DNA of 64,000 bases from the NCBI GenBank assembly GCA_046294625.1, contig JBKBKN010000004.1:62001-126000 (forward strand), in the 5' to 3' direction. The translations under genes and the position numbers were made by a program. The stretch's first letter is position 1. The number at the start of each line of letters is the position of its first letter. This document shows positions 27,601 through 35,536 of the stretch, piece after piece. The notes below the pieces were generated by a model. That model had not been told where the DNA came from, ran no database searches, and saw nothing but the letters and a program-made list of their open reading frames with translations. The DNA comes from JBKBKN01 sp046294625 (lineage in GTDB: Bacteria; Bacteroidota; Bacteroidia; M30B66).

Positions 27601-29261
27601 AAAACCTCCCATACAAATTCCTTTTTTTGCTCATTATCATTGTTTACATGGTTGGAGCCTTTGTGGATGTAATGGATGTTGACTCAGGTCAATATGCTTC
27701 CATGGCACGCGAAATGATTGCTTCGGGCAATTGGTTGCACTTCACAGACCGCGGCATTCCTTATTTAGATAAGCCTCCTTTTATTTTCTGGATCAGCGGA
27801 CTTTCTTATGTGCTATTAGGTATCAGCAATTTTAGCTTTAAGCTACCCGCAATTCTTTGTTCCATTGCCGGCATTTATGCAACATATCGATTTGCAAATA
27901 TTTATTTCAACAGACATACCGGTCTGCTTGCAGCGATCATCCTAGCTTCATCTCAAGCTTATTTTCACTTCAACAACGATGTGCGAACAGACGTGTATCT
28001 AACCAATTTTATCATCTTAGGAATGTGGCAAATGGCTGAATTCCTACACAATCATAAAAGATTTGCATGGATTTTTGCCTTCATTTTTTTCGGTTTGAGC
28101 TTGTTGGCCAAAGGCCCTTTAGGACTCATGTTGCCTGCTCTGGCTTATGGTGTCACATGGCTTATAACTGCAAATTGGAAAAACATTTTTCGCTGGCAGT
28201 GGCTAGCTGGTATTGTAATCGTGCTTCTTGTGATTTCACCTATGCTTTGGGGGCTTTATACACAATTCGATTTGCAACCTGAGCTGGAAGTGAATGGCAA
28301 AACCAATACTTCAGGCCTGCGATTCTTTTTTTGGGAACAAAGCTTTGGTCGTCTAACTGGAGAGAATGTGTGGAAAAACGATACCAGTCCTTTCTTTTTT
28401 GTCCATAACCTACTTTGGTCTTTTTTACCTTGGACTGTATTTTTGGTCATCGCATTGGTTTCAGCCTTCACAGAAATATTGCGCAAACGAAAATCAGCAA
28501 GCAGGGAATATGAAGGTTTAATGATCTGTATGACAGGTAGTTTACTCACATTCATTGCCTTATCAGCCTCAGCTTACAAACTTCCGCACTATATCTACGT
28601 AATATTTCCATTGCTGGCAGTGATTACTGCAGATTGGATCAGCAAATGGATGGTTGCGAAGCAAAATATTCAATTCTTTAAGGGCTTTAATTGGTTTTTT
28701 CTCGGGCTTGCCTTGCTGTTGGTGCTTCTTATTTCGCTTTGGGTCTTCCAAAACAATCGTTCTTGGACCCTAGTACTTTCTCTAGCCATATTCGCATTGG
28801 CTATCGTAAAATCCATCCATATAGGAAAAGATAGCGCAAACTTAATCTCCGGACTAACCTTAAGCATTATCGCATTTAACTTATGCATGAATTTACATTT
28901 CTACCCATCCCTATTAGCTTATCAAGCACCAGGGAGAATTGCAAGATTAATAAATGAAGAAGGTATCAATCCTAATCAAGTGTATAACTATAAAGTAGGC
29001 GGACGTTCGCTTGACTTATATACCAGAAGCATTGTGAAGGATTTTCAATATGCAGATTTTTCAGATGCATCAAAGCAATTCTATTTGCATTGCGATCAGG
29101 AGGGGCTTCAGGAACTCAAAAAAATTGGCTACCAAACCGATATATTATGCGCATTTGAAAACATAGCCGTTACCATGCTAAACATCAAATTTATCAACCC
29201 ATCCACTAGAAAAGATGCGGTGAATATTAGGTATCTTGTAAAGATTAGGCCAAATACTTAA
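27597..29261 (+). CDS. GT39-type membrane glycosyltransferase (ArnT/PMT-like)
   Basis: Polytopic membrane transferase of 554 residues that would take a sugar from a polyprenyl phosphate donor. The GT39 signature is near the N-terminus: the acidic pair region DVMDVDSGQYASMAREM, then FTDRGIPYLDKPPFIFW, followed by about ten membrane segments and a soluble C-terminal part. The GTG at 27597 overlaps the GT2 stop as GTGA and places the first membrane segment at residue 6. A longer frame from a TTG at 27540 would overlap the GT2 gene by 60 bases and is less likely. The acceptor (lipid A, protein or glycan) cannot be told from the sequence. Confidence 0.87.
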   Translation: MKNLPYKFLFLLIIIVYMVGAFVDVMDVDSGQYASMAREMIASGNWLHFTDRGIPYLDKPPFIFWISGLSYVLLGISNFSFKLPAILCSIAGIYATYRFANIYFNRHTGLLAAIILASSQAYFHFNNDVRTDVYLTNFIILGMWQMAEFLHNHKRFAWIFAFIFFGLSLLAKGPLGLMLPALAYGVTWLITANWKNIFRWQWLAGIVIVLLVISPMLWGLYTQFDLQPELEVNGKTNTSGLRFFFWEQSFGRLTGENVWKNDTSPFFFVHNLLWSFLPWTVFLVIALVSAFTEILRKRKSASREYEGLMICMTGSLLTFIALSASAYKLPHYIYVIFPLLAVITADWISKWMVAKQNIQFFKGFNWFFLGLALLLVLLISLWVFQNNRSWTLVLSLAIFALAIVKSIHIGKDSANLISGLTLSIIAFNLCMNLHFYPSLLAYQAPGRIARLINEEGINPNQVYNYKVGGRSLDLYTRSIVKDFQYADFSDASKQFYLHCDQEGLQELKKIGYQTDILCAFENIAVTMLNIKFINPSTRKDAVNIRYLVKIRPNT

Positions 29262-29752
29262 CGCGACAGCGTTGTATTGCAAATATCAAAGTTGTCCGGT
29301 GTGTCAGGGCCAAATCCAACTTTGGTTTGAAAATTCATTTGTACCTGATTGCCAAGTATCGAACCACTTCCCTGAAATCTTCTGAAACCAGGGAGTTGCT
29401 GCGAAGGTATAACAAACGTTGAGCCTACAACAGTGGCTCTAACAGGAGGAGCATTAAGGTTATGAATGTTAATTATAAAAATATCCGTTAGGTCGGCGTT
29501 TGATTTTACAATTTGGCACACATAGTTTTTCTGCACAAAAAGGCAATTATCATAAGCCAGATAAACGCCCACAAATTTTTCACGCGGGTTGATGCAGGTA
29601 CCATTCTCCAATTCAGCCGAAGGATCATAATTGTCCGCTAGGGGATCAGTACAACCTTCTTTTCTCTCACAAGATGAGAAGGAAAGTGAAACAAGTATGT
29701 ATATAAAACACAGAATTGTTATTCTGTAAAATTTCTTCATGAGCTTAATCAT
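29258..29752 (-). CDS. Putative lipoprotein with GCTDP motif
   Basis: Predicted lipoprotein of 164 residues. A signal sequence with a hydrophobic core ends in SFSSC, which fits a lipobox with the lipidated Cys near residue 28. Directly after it comes EGCTDPLADNYDPSAE, a short Cys/Asp motif common in exported Bacteroidota proteins. The rest is beta-rich with no known function. The second Met (five codons in) is an alternative start. Its C-terminus overlaps the convergent GT39 gene by four bases. The gene at 29915-30346 is a divergent paralogue with the same layout. Confidence 0.72.
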   Translation of the reverse strand: MIKLMKKFYRITILCFIYILVSLSFSSCERKEGCTDPLADNYDPSAELENGTCINPREKFVGVYLAYDNCLFVQKNYVCQIVKSNADLTDIFIINIHNLNAPPVRATVVGSTFVIPSQQLPGFRRFQGSGSILGNQVQMNFQTKVGFGPDTPDNFDICNTTLSR

Positions 29753-29914
29753 GTTACTCTTGAGTTTGAAAAACCACGTCTAATCCGCTATTTGATTGTG
29801 ATTAGCATTTTTAATTCGACAAAACTCTTTGTGATATTATGTAACAACAAATTTAATTCTTTTTGTCATTTACGCAGCCAAAGCTAAAAGGTTTTTCGCA
29901 ATGTTAATAATAAT

Positions 29915-30346
29915 TCATTTCGTCCCGGTAAATCCGCACGTCGTCTGCTGCCCTGCCTCGGTCAATACATAGCTCACTGTGAGTTGGTTACCATCTACCC
30001 GCCCACTTCCAATAATATTAACGCTAATTAGTGCTGATGAAACAGTTTGTGAAGGAATAGTTAAGTCATTGCCATTTGCAATAGCATAAGGAGAAATGGC
30101 AAAGCGAGTCGTGGCTTGAAAAATGATTCGGTCTTCACTTGTTTCTACGTGGTTAATCACCAGCTCTTCATTTACAATTGAACCATCATTGCAGGTATCT
30201 GTTCCGGTAAATTTCCCGATAAACAAATCTGTTTTGTATTTGCAGGAACCATCATCTGTTCTTGCACTTTTCTCGAAGTTAAGCGCAAAAGAATCGGTGC
30301 AGCCCTGTTTATTACAGCTTATTAAAACAATCCCTGTAAAGATCAA
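29915..30346 (-). CDS. Putative lipoprotein, paralogue of the neighbouring gene
   Basis: Protein of 143 residues with a hydrophobic leader ending in LISC, then CNKQGCTDSFALNFEKSARTD and a beta-rich body. It shares order and motifs with the gene at 29258 (GCTD near the lipid Cys, VIPSQ/TIPSQ, GSG..GNQ). No ATG starts the frame. TTG at 30346 gives a leader with no basic residues, while the open frame runs on to about 30394 and would lengthen the hydrophobic core (SLVLISFLIF). The true start is therefore uncertain, or the start codon has been lost. Function unknown. Confidence 0.6.
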   Translation of the reverse strand: MIFTGIVLISCNKQGCTDSFALNFEKSARTDDGSCKYKTDLFIGKFTGTDTCNDGSIVNEELVINHVETSEDRIIFQATTRFAISPYAIANGNDLTIPSQTVSSALISVNIIGSGRVDGNQLTVSYVLTEAGQQTTCGFTGTK

Positions 30347-30407
30347 AAAGCTGATGAGAACTAATGATAAGCATGATGTAAAGCCATAAGACGTTCAAGT
30401 TTGGTGA

Positions 30408-31574
30408 TTACTTTTTTCTTCTTCGTTGTCGCTCCAATTTAATTAAATTCAATTCTCTGCTACTTTGGCCTGCTACTGAAGTGTTCTCATCAGCTCTGCG
30501 AATCAGATAGGGTAATACATCCTGAACAGGTCCATAGGGAACATATTTGGCCACATTATAGCCTTCATGAGCAAGATTAAAGCTGATATGATCGCTCATC
30601 CCAAGCAACTGTGAAAAATAAATATTCGGGTGATTTTTCGCAACATTCTTCCTGCTCATCAACTCGGTAAGATAAGCCGAAGAGTATTCGTTGTGCGTTC
30701 CGGCGCATACACCTACCCTATCAATATGCTCCATAATGAGTTCCAGTGCTTTATTATAATCACGGTCGCTCGATTCCTTATCGGGCTGTATGGGACTTGG
30801 ATAACCTAAGTCTGCTGCACGTTTACGCTCTTTCTCCATGTAGGCACCTCTAACAAGCTTCACCCCTATTTGAAAACCTTCTTTTTGCGCTTGTACAATC
30901 AACGATTCCAATACCTTAAGCCGATCATGTCTATACATTTGAAAGGTATTGTAAAACAATGGATATTGATGATTATAAGTTTTCATCATTTCCAGAGAGA
31001 GTTCGTCTAAAATCGGCTGAATCCATGATTCTTCAGCATCCATCATCACACGAAGTTTCAATAGTTTTGAGCGCTCGCAGATTTGAATCACTCTGTTTTT
31101 CACTCGATCATATTCCTTTTGCTCCTCAGGGCTCAGCTTCTGTCCTGTACTAAGTTTTTCCAAGAGAGAAAACCTTGCTATACCGGTTATTTTGAACACA
31201 TTAAAGGGAACTAACTGATCTTTTGATGCACGAACTTGAGTAGCTAAAATCTCTTGAAGATTTCGGTCAAAGTCCTGCTCTGTCTCTTTCCCTTCAACAG
31301 AATAATCAAGTATAGTCTTTACCCCGTATTTATATAGATGCTGGATGGTGTTTTCACAATCATCAATGCTTTCGCCACCACAAAAGTGATCGAAGATGGT
31401 ATGTCGTACAATCATTCGAAATGGAAAACCAATTTTCATCGCAACGCCGGCGAATGGTTTGGAGAAACGAACCAAGTTATTATTGCCCAACAAACGAAAT
31501 AGGTAATACGCCTTATTCAACGCTTCGTCTGTCTTGCTCTCAAAGGCTATTGCTGTGTTTTCAAATGAAATCAT
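30408..31574 (-). CDS. Proline dehydrogenase
   Basis: FAD-dependent enzyme that oxidises proline to pyrroline-5-carboxylate. The 388-residue TIM-barrel protein contains LDYSVEGKE near residue 91, VMMDAEESWIQ near 186, the LVRGAYMEKERKRA motif near 250 and GTHNEYSS near 304. The C-terminal YGPVQDVLPYLIRRADENTS with its Arg pair binds the substrate carboxylate. It is monofunctional, with no P5C dehydrogenase domain. It stands alone between the lipoprotein gene and the divergent aro genes. Confidence 0.93.
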   Translation of the reverse strand: MISFENTAIAFESKTDEALNKAYYLFRLLGNNNLVRFSKPFAGVAMKIGFPFRMIVRHTIFDHFCGGESIDDCENTIQHLYKYGVKTILDYSVEGKETEQDFDRNLQEILATQVRASKDQLVPFNVFKITGIARFSLLEKLSTGQKLSPEEQKEYDRVKNRVIQICERSKLLKLRVMMDAEESWIQPILDELSLEMMKTYNHQYPLFYNTFQMYRHDRLKVLESLIVQAQKEGFQIGVKLVRGAYMEKERKRAADLGYPSPIQPDKESSDRDYNKALELIMEHIDRVGVCAGTHNEYSSAYLTELMSRKNVAKNHPNIYFSQLLGMSDHISFNLAHEGYNVAKYVPYGPVQDVLPYLIRRADENTSVAGQSSRELNLIKLERQRRRKK

Positions 31575-31591
31575 CCCCCTAAAAATTGTTG

Positions 31592-31599
31592 CAAACCTA
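31592..31599 (-). promoter_or_regulatory. Candidate -7 element of the proline dehydrogenase gene
   Basis: On the minus strand TAGGTTTG matches TAnnTTTG and lies 17 bases upstream of the ATG at 31574, implying a very short leader. No clear TTG was found at -33, only a T-rich run. Confidence 0.4.
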
Positions 31600-31746
31600 A
31601 TTAAAATTGTGCCCGAAAAAATTGATTTTTATCCGCATGCAATACATGTATATAAAAAAGACCAATATAATTGGGCATATATCAAACAAGCCTGAAATTG
31701 AATAGTTGAAAAATCTAAATAAAACATATTACCGGTGAAAACAAGC

Positions 31747-31754
31747 TATTTTTG
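31747..31754 (+). promoter_or_regulatory. Candidate -7 element of aroB
   Basis: TATTTTTG matches TAnnTTTG and ends 17 bases before the aroB ATG. The -33 TTG is not evident at the expected distance. Confidence 0.4.
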
Positions 31755-31771
31755 CAGCAAAGAATCGAAGT

Positions 31772-32854
31772 ATGGAGGCAATGTTGGAACCGCAAATCAC
31801 TAAAGATCTGTTTATCGGCACCACGAAAGACATCAACCATTATATACAAAGTCAAATTCCTGCTGATGCGAGTAGTATATTTCTCCTGTGCGATGCAAAT
31901 ACACGAAAATATTGCTTTCCCAAAATGGAAAAACTCTTTGCATCCTATGAGCCTTTCGACCTGATTGAAATAGAGCCGGGAGAGTTATCTAAAAATCTAC
32001 AGGTTGCAGAAGAAATCTGGAAAACTTTGAAAAACTGTAACGCCGATCGCAAATCCGTACTAATCAATCTTGGTGGAGGTGTAGTAACCGATTTGGGTGG
32101 CTTTATTGCCAGCACCTACATGCGTGGGATTCGCTTTATGCATTTGCCTACATCCTTACTTGCCATGGTCGACGCAGCCTCGGGGGGGAAAAATGGAATC
32201 GATTTCGATGGCGCAAAAAATATGATTGGTACTGTAAGCGATCCATTGTGTGTCGGGATAAACATAGATTTTATTAAAACGCTTCCAAAGAGAGAAATTC
32301 TTTGTGGTTGGGCTGAAATGCTCAAACATGCTTTAATCGCAGATGAAAAACATTTTAAAGAACTTAGCGAAACGGAAGAATTAAAAAACATCAACTGGGA
32401 AGATTTGGTAATGAGAAATCAACAGATTAAACGACAAATTGTAATGAAAGACCAGTTTGAAAATGGTGATCGTAAGAAACTAAATTTCGGTCATACCGTA
32501 GGTCATGCAATAGAAGCCTGCTTTCTTCAAAAAAAGGAGAAAATGCAACTGACGCATGGCGAAGCAATCGCTGCCGGGATGATCATTGCAGCCGATCTTT
32601 CCAGACAATATCTTCAACTGAACGATAAGGCGTACAATAAAATAGAACGTATCATCGATTGGTCCTATCAGCGTATTGCTATCAACAAAACAGACATTAA
32701 AAAAATTATGTCTTTTCTGCGTTTCGATAAAAAAGCCCAGAAAGGAAAAAACAAAATGGTATTACTCGATAAGATTGGCCATGCAAAGATTGATATTGAA
32801 GTAAGCAACAACGAAATAGAACAAGCTATCATCCGCTATGCAAAATTTGCCTGA
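31772..32854 (+). CDS. aroB: 3-dehydroquinate synthase
   Basis: Second enzyme of the shikimate pathway, converting DAHP to 3-dehydroquinate with NAD and a divalent metal. The 360-residue protein has LGGGVVTDLGGFIASTYMRG near residue 94, PTSLLAMVDAASGGKNGID near 120, a metal-binding Glu in WAEMLKHALI near 177, and FGHTVGHAIEA near 235 followed by LTHGEAIAAGM with the zinc histidines. It overlaps aroA by 17 bases, forming a two-gene aromatic amino acid operon. Confidence 0.95.
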   Translation: MEAMLEPQITKDLFIGTTKDINHYIQSQIPADASSIFLLCDANTRKYCFPKMEKLFASYEPFDLIEIEPGELSKNLQVAEEIWKTLKNCNADRKSVLINLGGGVVTDLGGFIASTYMRGIRFMHLPTSLLAMVDAASGGKNGIDFDGAKNMIGTVSDPLCVGINIDFIKTLPKREILCGWAEMLKHALIADEKHFKELSETEELKNINWEDLVMRNQQIKRQIVMKDQFENGDRKKLNFGHTVGHAIEACFLQKKEKMQLTHGEAIAAGMIIAADLSRQYLQLNDKAYNKIERIIDWSYQRIAINKTDIKKIMSFLRFDKKAQKGKNKMVLLDKIGHAKIDIEVSNNEIEQAIIRYAKFA

Positions 32855-34091
32855 CCTCATTTCACTTCGATATCTTGGTCCCCAATCCAATATCGCCGAA
32901 ATTAAACTTCCTTTATCCAAAAGTATAGCCAATAGATTGCTCATCATAAGCAGGGTTTCCAAAGGAGCTATTCATGTCGCTGAATGGTCCGATGCCGACG
33001 ATACCATTGTATTACAAAATGCTTTGAGTTGCAATTCAGGCGAAGTTAACATAGGTCACGCAGGCACGGCTATGCGATTTCTTACAGCCTATTATGCTTC
33101 TACACCCGGCACTAAGGTGCTGCTTACGGGTTCGGAAAGGATGAAACAACGGCCCGTAAAAATGCTGGTTGATGCCTTATTTCAGCTTGACGCAAATATC
33201 AGATATGCTGAAAATGAAGGCTATCCGCCATTAATCATTGAAGGAAAAGAAATTAAGGGGGGCGAAATTGAAATTCAATCCGATGTTAGCAGTCAATTCA
33301 TCAGTGCACTTATGCTCCTGGCACCTTCCTTTAGCTATGGACTTCATATTGTTACTAAAGGTAAGCGAGTATCTCAACCCTATATTGATTTGACGGTTGA
33401 GCTAATGAAGCAATGCGGAGCAAAAATCGAGCTTGACGACCACGCAATTAAAATTTCCCCCGGCAGCTATCAATCTGATAGAACTTTAAAAATAGAGGCT
33501 GATTGGTCAGCAGCAGCTTTTTGGTTTGGCATAAGCGTGCTATCCATGCAAAAATTTCACTTGCAGGGCTTGCAAAAAAATTCTTTTCAAGGAGACTCCT
33601 GGTTGATAAAGTGGTTTAGTGAACAGGGGTTAAGATATTATTACGATGAACATGGTCTTATCATTGACCCAAGTGCCTTTCAAGTCAAAGCAGAAACCAT
33701 TCATTTGGACTTAGTCAACTACCCCGATCTTGCTCAAATGTTTTGTGTGCTCTTTGCTGCGCTCAAGTTAAAATTCCGAATCTCGGGACTTCAAACCCTC
33801 CCATTAAAAGAGACAAATCGCATTGAAGCTATTATGAATGAGCTAAGTCCTTTTAAGGTTAGGTTTACATCCTACCAATCAGATGCTATTGAAGCAGATG
33901 CTACTCTTGCTGATTTTAGTCTGTCACACACCGTAATCACCTACAAAGATCATCGGATGGCAATGGCCTTTAGCCTTCTTGCATTTACAGGATTTAATAT
34001 CACAATAAAGGATCCCGGAGTTGTAACCAAATCGTACCCCGGATACTGGATTGACTTGTCAAATGCGGGTGTCCAAATAAATAAGCAGTAG
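32838..34091 (+). CDS. aroA: 3-phosphoshikimate 1-carboxyvinyltransferase (EPSP synthase)
   Basis: Transfers enolpyruvate from PEP to shikimate-3-phosphate. The 417-residue protein has LPLSKSIANRLLII near residue 24, the PEP-binding NIGHAGTAMRFLTAYYA near 72, ERMKQRPVKMLVDAL, SSQFISALMLLAP near 152, KETNRIEAI near 318 and DHRMAMAFSLLA near 373. The common LPGSKS sequence reads LPLSKS here and NAGTAMR reads HAGTAMR, as in many Bacteroidota. Its start lies inside aroB, which suggests coupled translation. Confidence 0.94.
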   Translation: MQNLPDLISLRYLGPQSNIAEIKLPLSKSIANRLLIISRVSKGAIHVAEWSDADDTIVLQNALSCNSGEVNIGHAGTAMRFLTAYYASTPGTKVLLTGSERMKQRPVKMLVDALFQLDANIRYAENEGYPPLIIEGKEIKGGEIEIQSDVSSQFISALMLLAPSFSYGLHIVTKGKRVSQPYIDLTVELMKQCGAKIELDDHAIKISPGSYQSDRTLKIEADWSAAAFWFGISVLSMQKFHLQGLQKNSFQGDSWLIKWFSEQGLRYYYDEHGLIIDPSAFQVKAETIHLDLVNYPDLAQMFCVLFAALKLKFRISGLQTLPLKETNRIEAIMNELSPFKVRFTSYQSDAIEADATLADFSLSHTVITYKDHRMAMAFSLLAFTGFNITIKDPGVVTKSYPGYWIDLSNAGVQINKQ

Positions 34092-34116
34092 CAAAAAATA
34101 ATTAAGAGTGCTAATG

Positions 34117-34461
34117 TTATTTCTCCAGATCATCAAAATCGATGTCAGAATATTCTCCCTTGCTCACTTTTTCGGTGTGCTCATCACTCAGTGGCTGACG
34201 CTCACTAATGAAATTAATGGCGTCTTCTAATCCTTCTCGAAACTTGTCGAAATCTTCTTTATAGAGAAATATCTTGTGCTTTTCGAAAAAGAAAGTTCCG
34301 TCATCTCTTAGCTTTTTCTTGCTCTCTGTCACGGTGATGTATAAATCATCGGATCGTGTAGCCTTCACATCGAAGAAATAAGTCCGTTTGCCGGCTCTAA
34401 TTGGTTTTGAATATATCTCTTCCCGCTCGTTTTGGTTGTGATTATCCATGAAAATATGCAT
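34117..34461 (-). CDS. DUF3276 family PUR-alpha-like protein
   Basis: Small (114-residue) protein of the DUF3276 family. It has the PUR-type fold seen in Borrelia and Bacteroidetes nucleic-acid-binding proteins. Visible features are REEIYSKPIRAGKRTYFFDV at the N-terminus, DLYITVTESKK and the helix FDKFREGLEDAINFI. The acidic tail is probably disordered. The Met at residue 5 (34449) is an equally good start. Role in the cell not established. Confidence 0.85.
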   Translation of the reverse strand: MHIFMDNHNQNEREEIYSKPIRAGKRTYFFDVKATRSDDLYITVTESKKKLRDDGTFFFEKHKIFLYKEDFDKFREGLEDAINFISERQPLSDEHTEKVSKGEYSDIDFDDLEK

Positions 34462-34483
34462 TGTTAGCTGATTTGTAGCGCTT

Positions 34484-34491
34484 CAAAGATA
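34484..34491 (-). promoter_or_regulatory. Candidate -7 element of the DUF3276 gene
   Basis: TATCTTTG on the minus strand matches TAnnTTTG and lies 22 bases upstream of the ATG at 34461. No clear -33 TTG was found. Confidence 0.4.
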
Positions 34492-34635
34492 GTTTTTTTT
34501 TGAAAATATACGCCTATTGCCTTTTGTTATTCGATTCTTGTAATGAAAATGTGAATGATTTGGTTGATTGTTTTCAGATTAGTATCCATTTGTTCTTAAT
34601 TTAGAGCTATATATTGTGAGTGAAATTAAAGGCAG

Positions 34636-35535
34636 ATGGAATGGCAAAGCGCGATTAAAGGTTTTATTGCCTATTTAAACCTAGAAAAGTCATTATCAGG
34701 CAACTCGATCGAAGCATATATCAGGGACGTAAATCGTTTGAAGGAACACGTCGAAAGTGTGGCTCCGCAAGCAAAGCCGCATCAAGTAACTGCTGAGCAT
34801 ATTCGCTCTCTTATCAAATGGCTAAATGAAATTGGGCTTCATCCGCGAAGTCAGGCGAGATTAATTTCCGGAATAAAGGCATTTTTCAAGTATTTATTGT
34901 TGGAAGACCTCATACAAGAAGATCCTGCTGCCTTAATTGAGCTACCAAAGCTTGGCAGGAAACTGCCTGAATCCCTAAGCGTCGAAGAAATAGATTTGAT
35001 TATTCAATCCATCGATCTGAGCAAGCCTGAAGGAGAACGCAACCGGGCAATTATTGAAACATTATATAGTTGTGGACTCCGTGTTTCTGAGCTTACCAGT
35101 TTGCGGATTTCTGATTTACACTTCGACGCCGGATTCATTAAGGTGATTGGCAAGGGCGATAAGGAAAGGCTTGTGCCCGCAGGTTCTATCGTAAAAGAGC
35201 GAATCGAAACCTACCTTAATCATATTAGAGTTCACATCAAACCATTGAAAGGAAGCGAAAACATTGTTTTTCTCAATAACCGTGGCAATAAGCTTACTCG
35301 CGTGATGATTTTTCTAATCATTCAAAAACAAGCCATGTTGGCAGGAATCAGAAAAAAAATAAGCCCTCACACCTTTCGGCATTCGTTTGCTACACATCTT
35401 GTAGAAGGTGGAGCAGATCTCAGGGCAGTGCAAGAAATGCTTGGGCATGAATCCATCACCACTACCGAGATTTATACACATCTTGACCGGGATTATCTTC
35501 GACAAGTCATCACATCTTTTCATCCAAGAGCGTGA
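34636..35535 (+). CDS. xerD: Tyrosine recombinase XerD-like
   Basis: Site-specific tyrosine recombinase of 299 residues, probably acting at dif to resolve chromosome dimers. The N-terminal SAM-like domain (FIAYLNLEKSLSGNSIEAY) is followed by the catalytic domain. This has YSCGLRVSELTSLRISDL near residue 147 (first catalytic Arg), GKGDKERLVP near 171, SPHTFRHSFATHLVEGGADL near 244 (HxxR), LGHESITTTEIYTHLD near 269 with the nucleophile Tyr. All key residues are present. No mobile-element genes surround it, so a housekeeping role is favoured over an integrase of an island. Confidence 0.92.
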   Translation: MEWQSAIKGFIAYLNLEKSLSGNSIEAYIRDVNRLKEHVESVAPQAKPHQVTAEHIRSLIKWLNEIGLHPRSQARLISGIKAFFKYLLLEDLIQEDPAALIELPKLGRKLPESLSVEEIDLIIQSIDLSKPEGERNRAIIETLYSCGLRVSELTSLRISDLHFDAGFIKVIGKGDKERLVPAGSIVKERIETYLNHIRVHIKPLKGSENIVFLNNRGNKLTRVMIFLIIQKQAMLAGIRKKISPHTFRHSFATHLVEGGADLRAVQEMLGHESITTTEIYTHLDRDYLRQVITSFHPRA

Positions 35536-35536
35536 A

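Noticed and set aside
34636..35535. XerD-like gene as integrase of a local island or as source of the cassette insertion
   Set aside because: It lacks the extra helix region of integron integrases as far as can be seen, is 17 kb away and sits among housekeeping genes.
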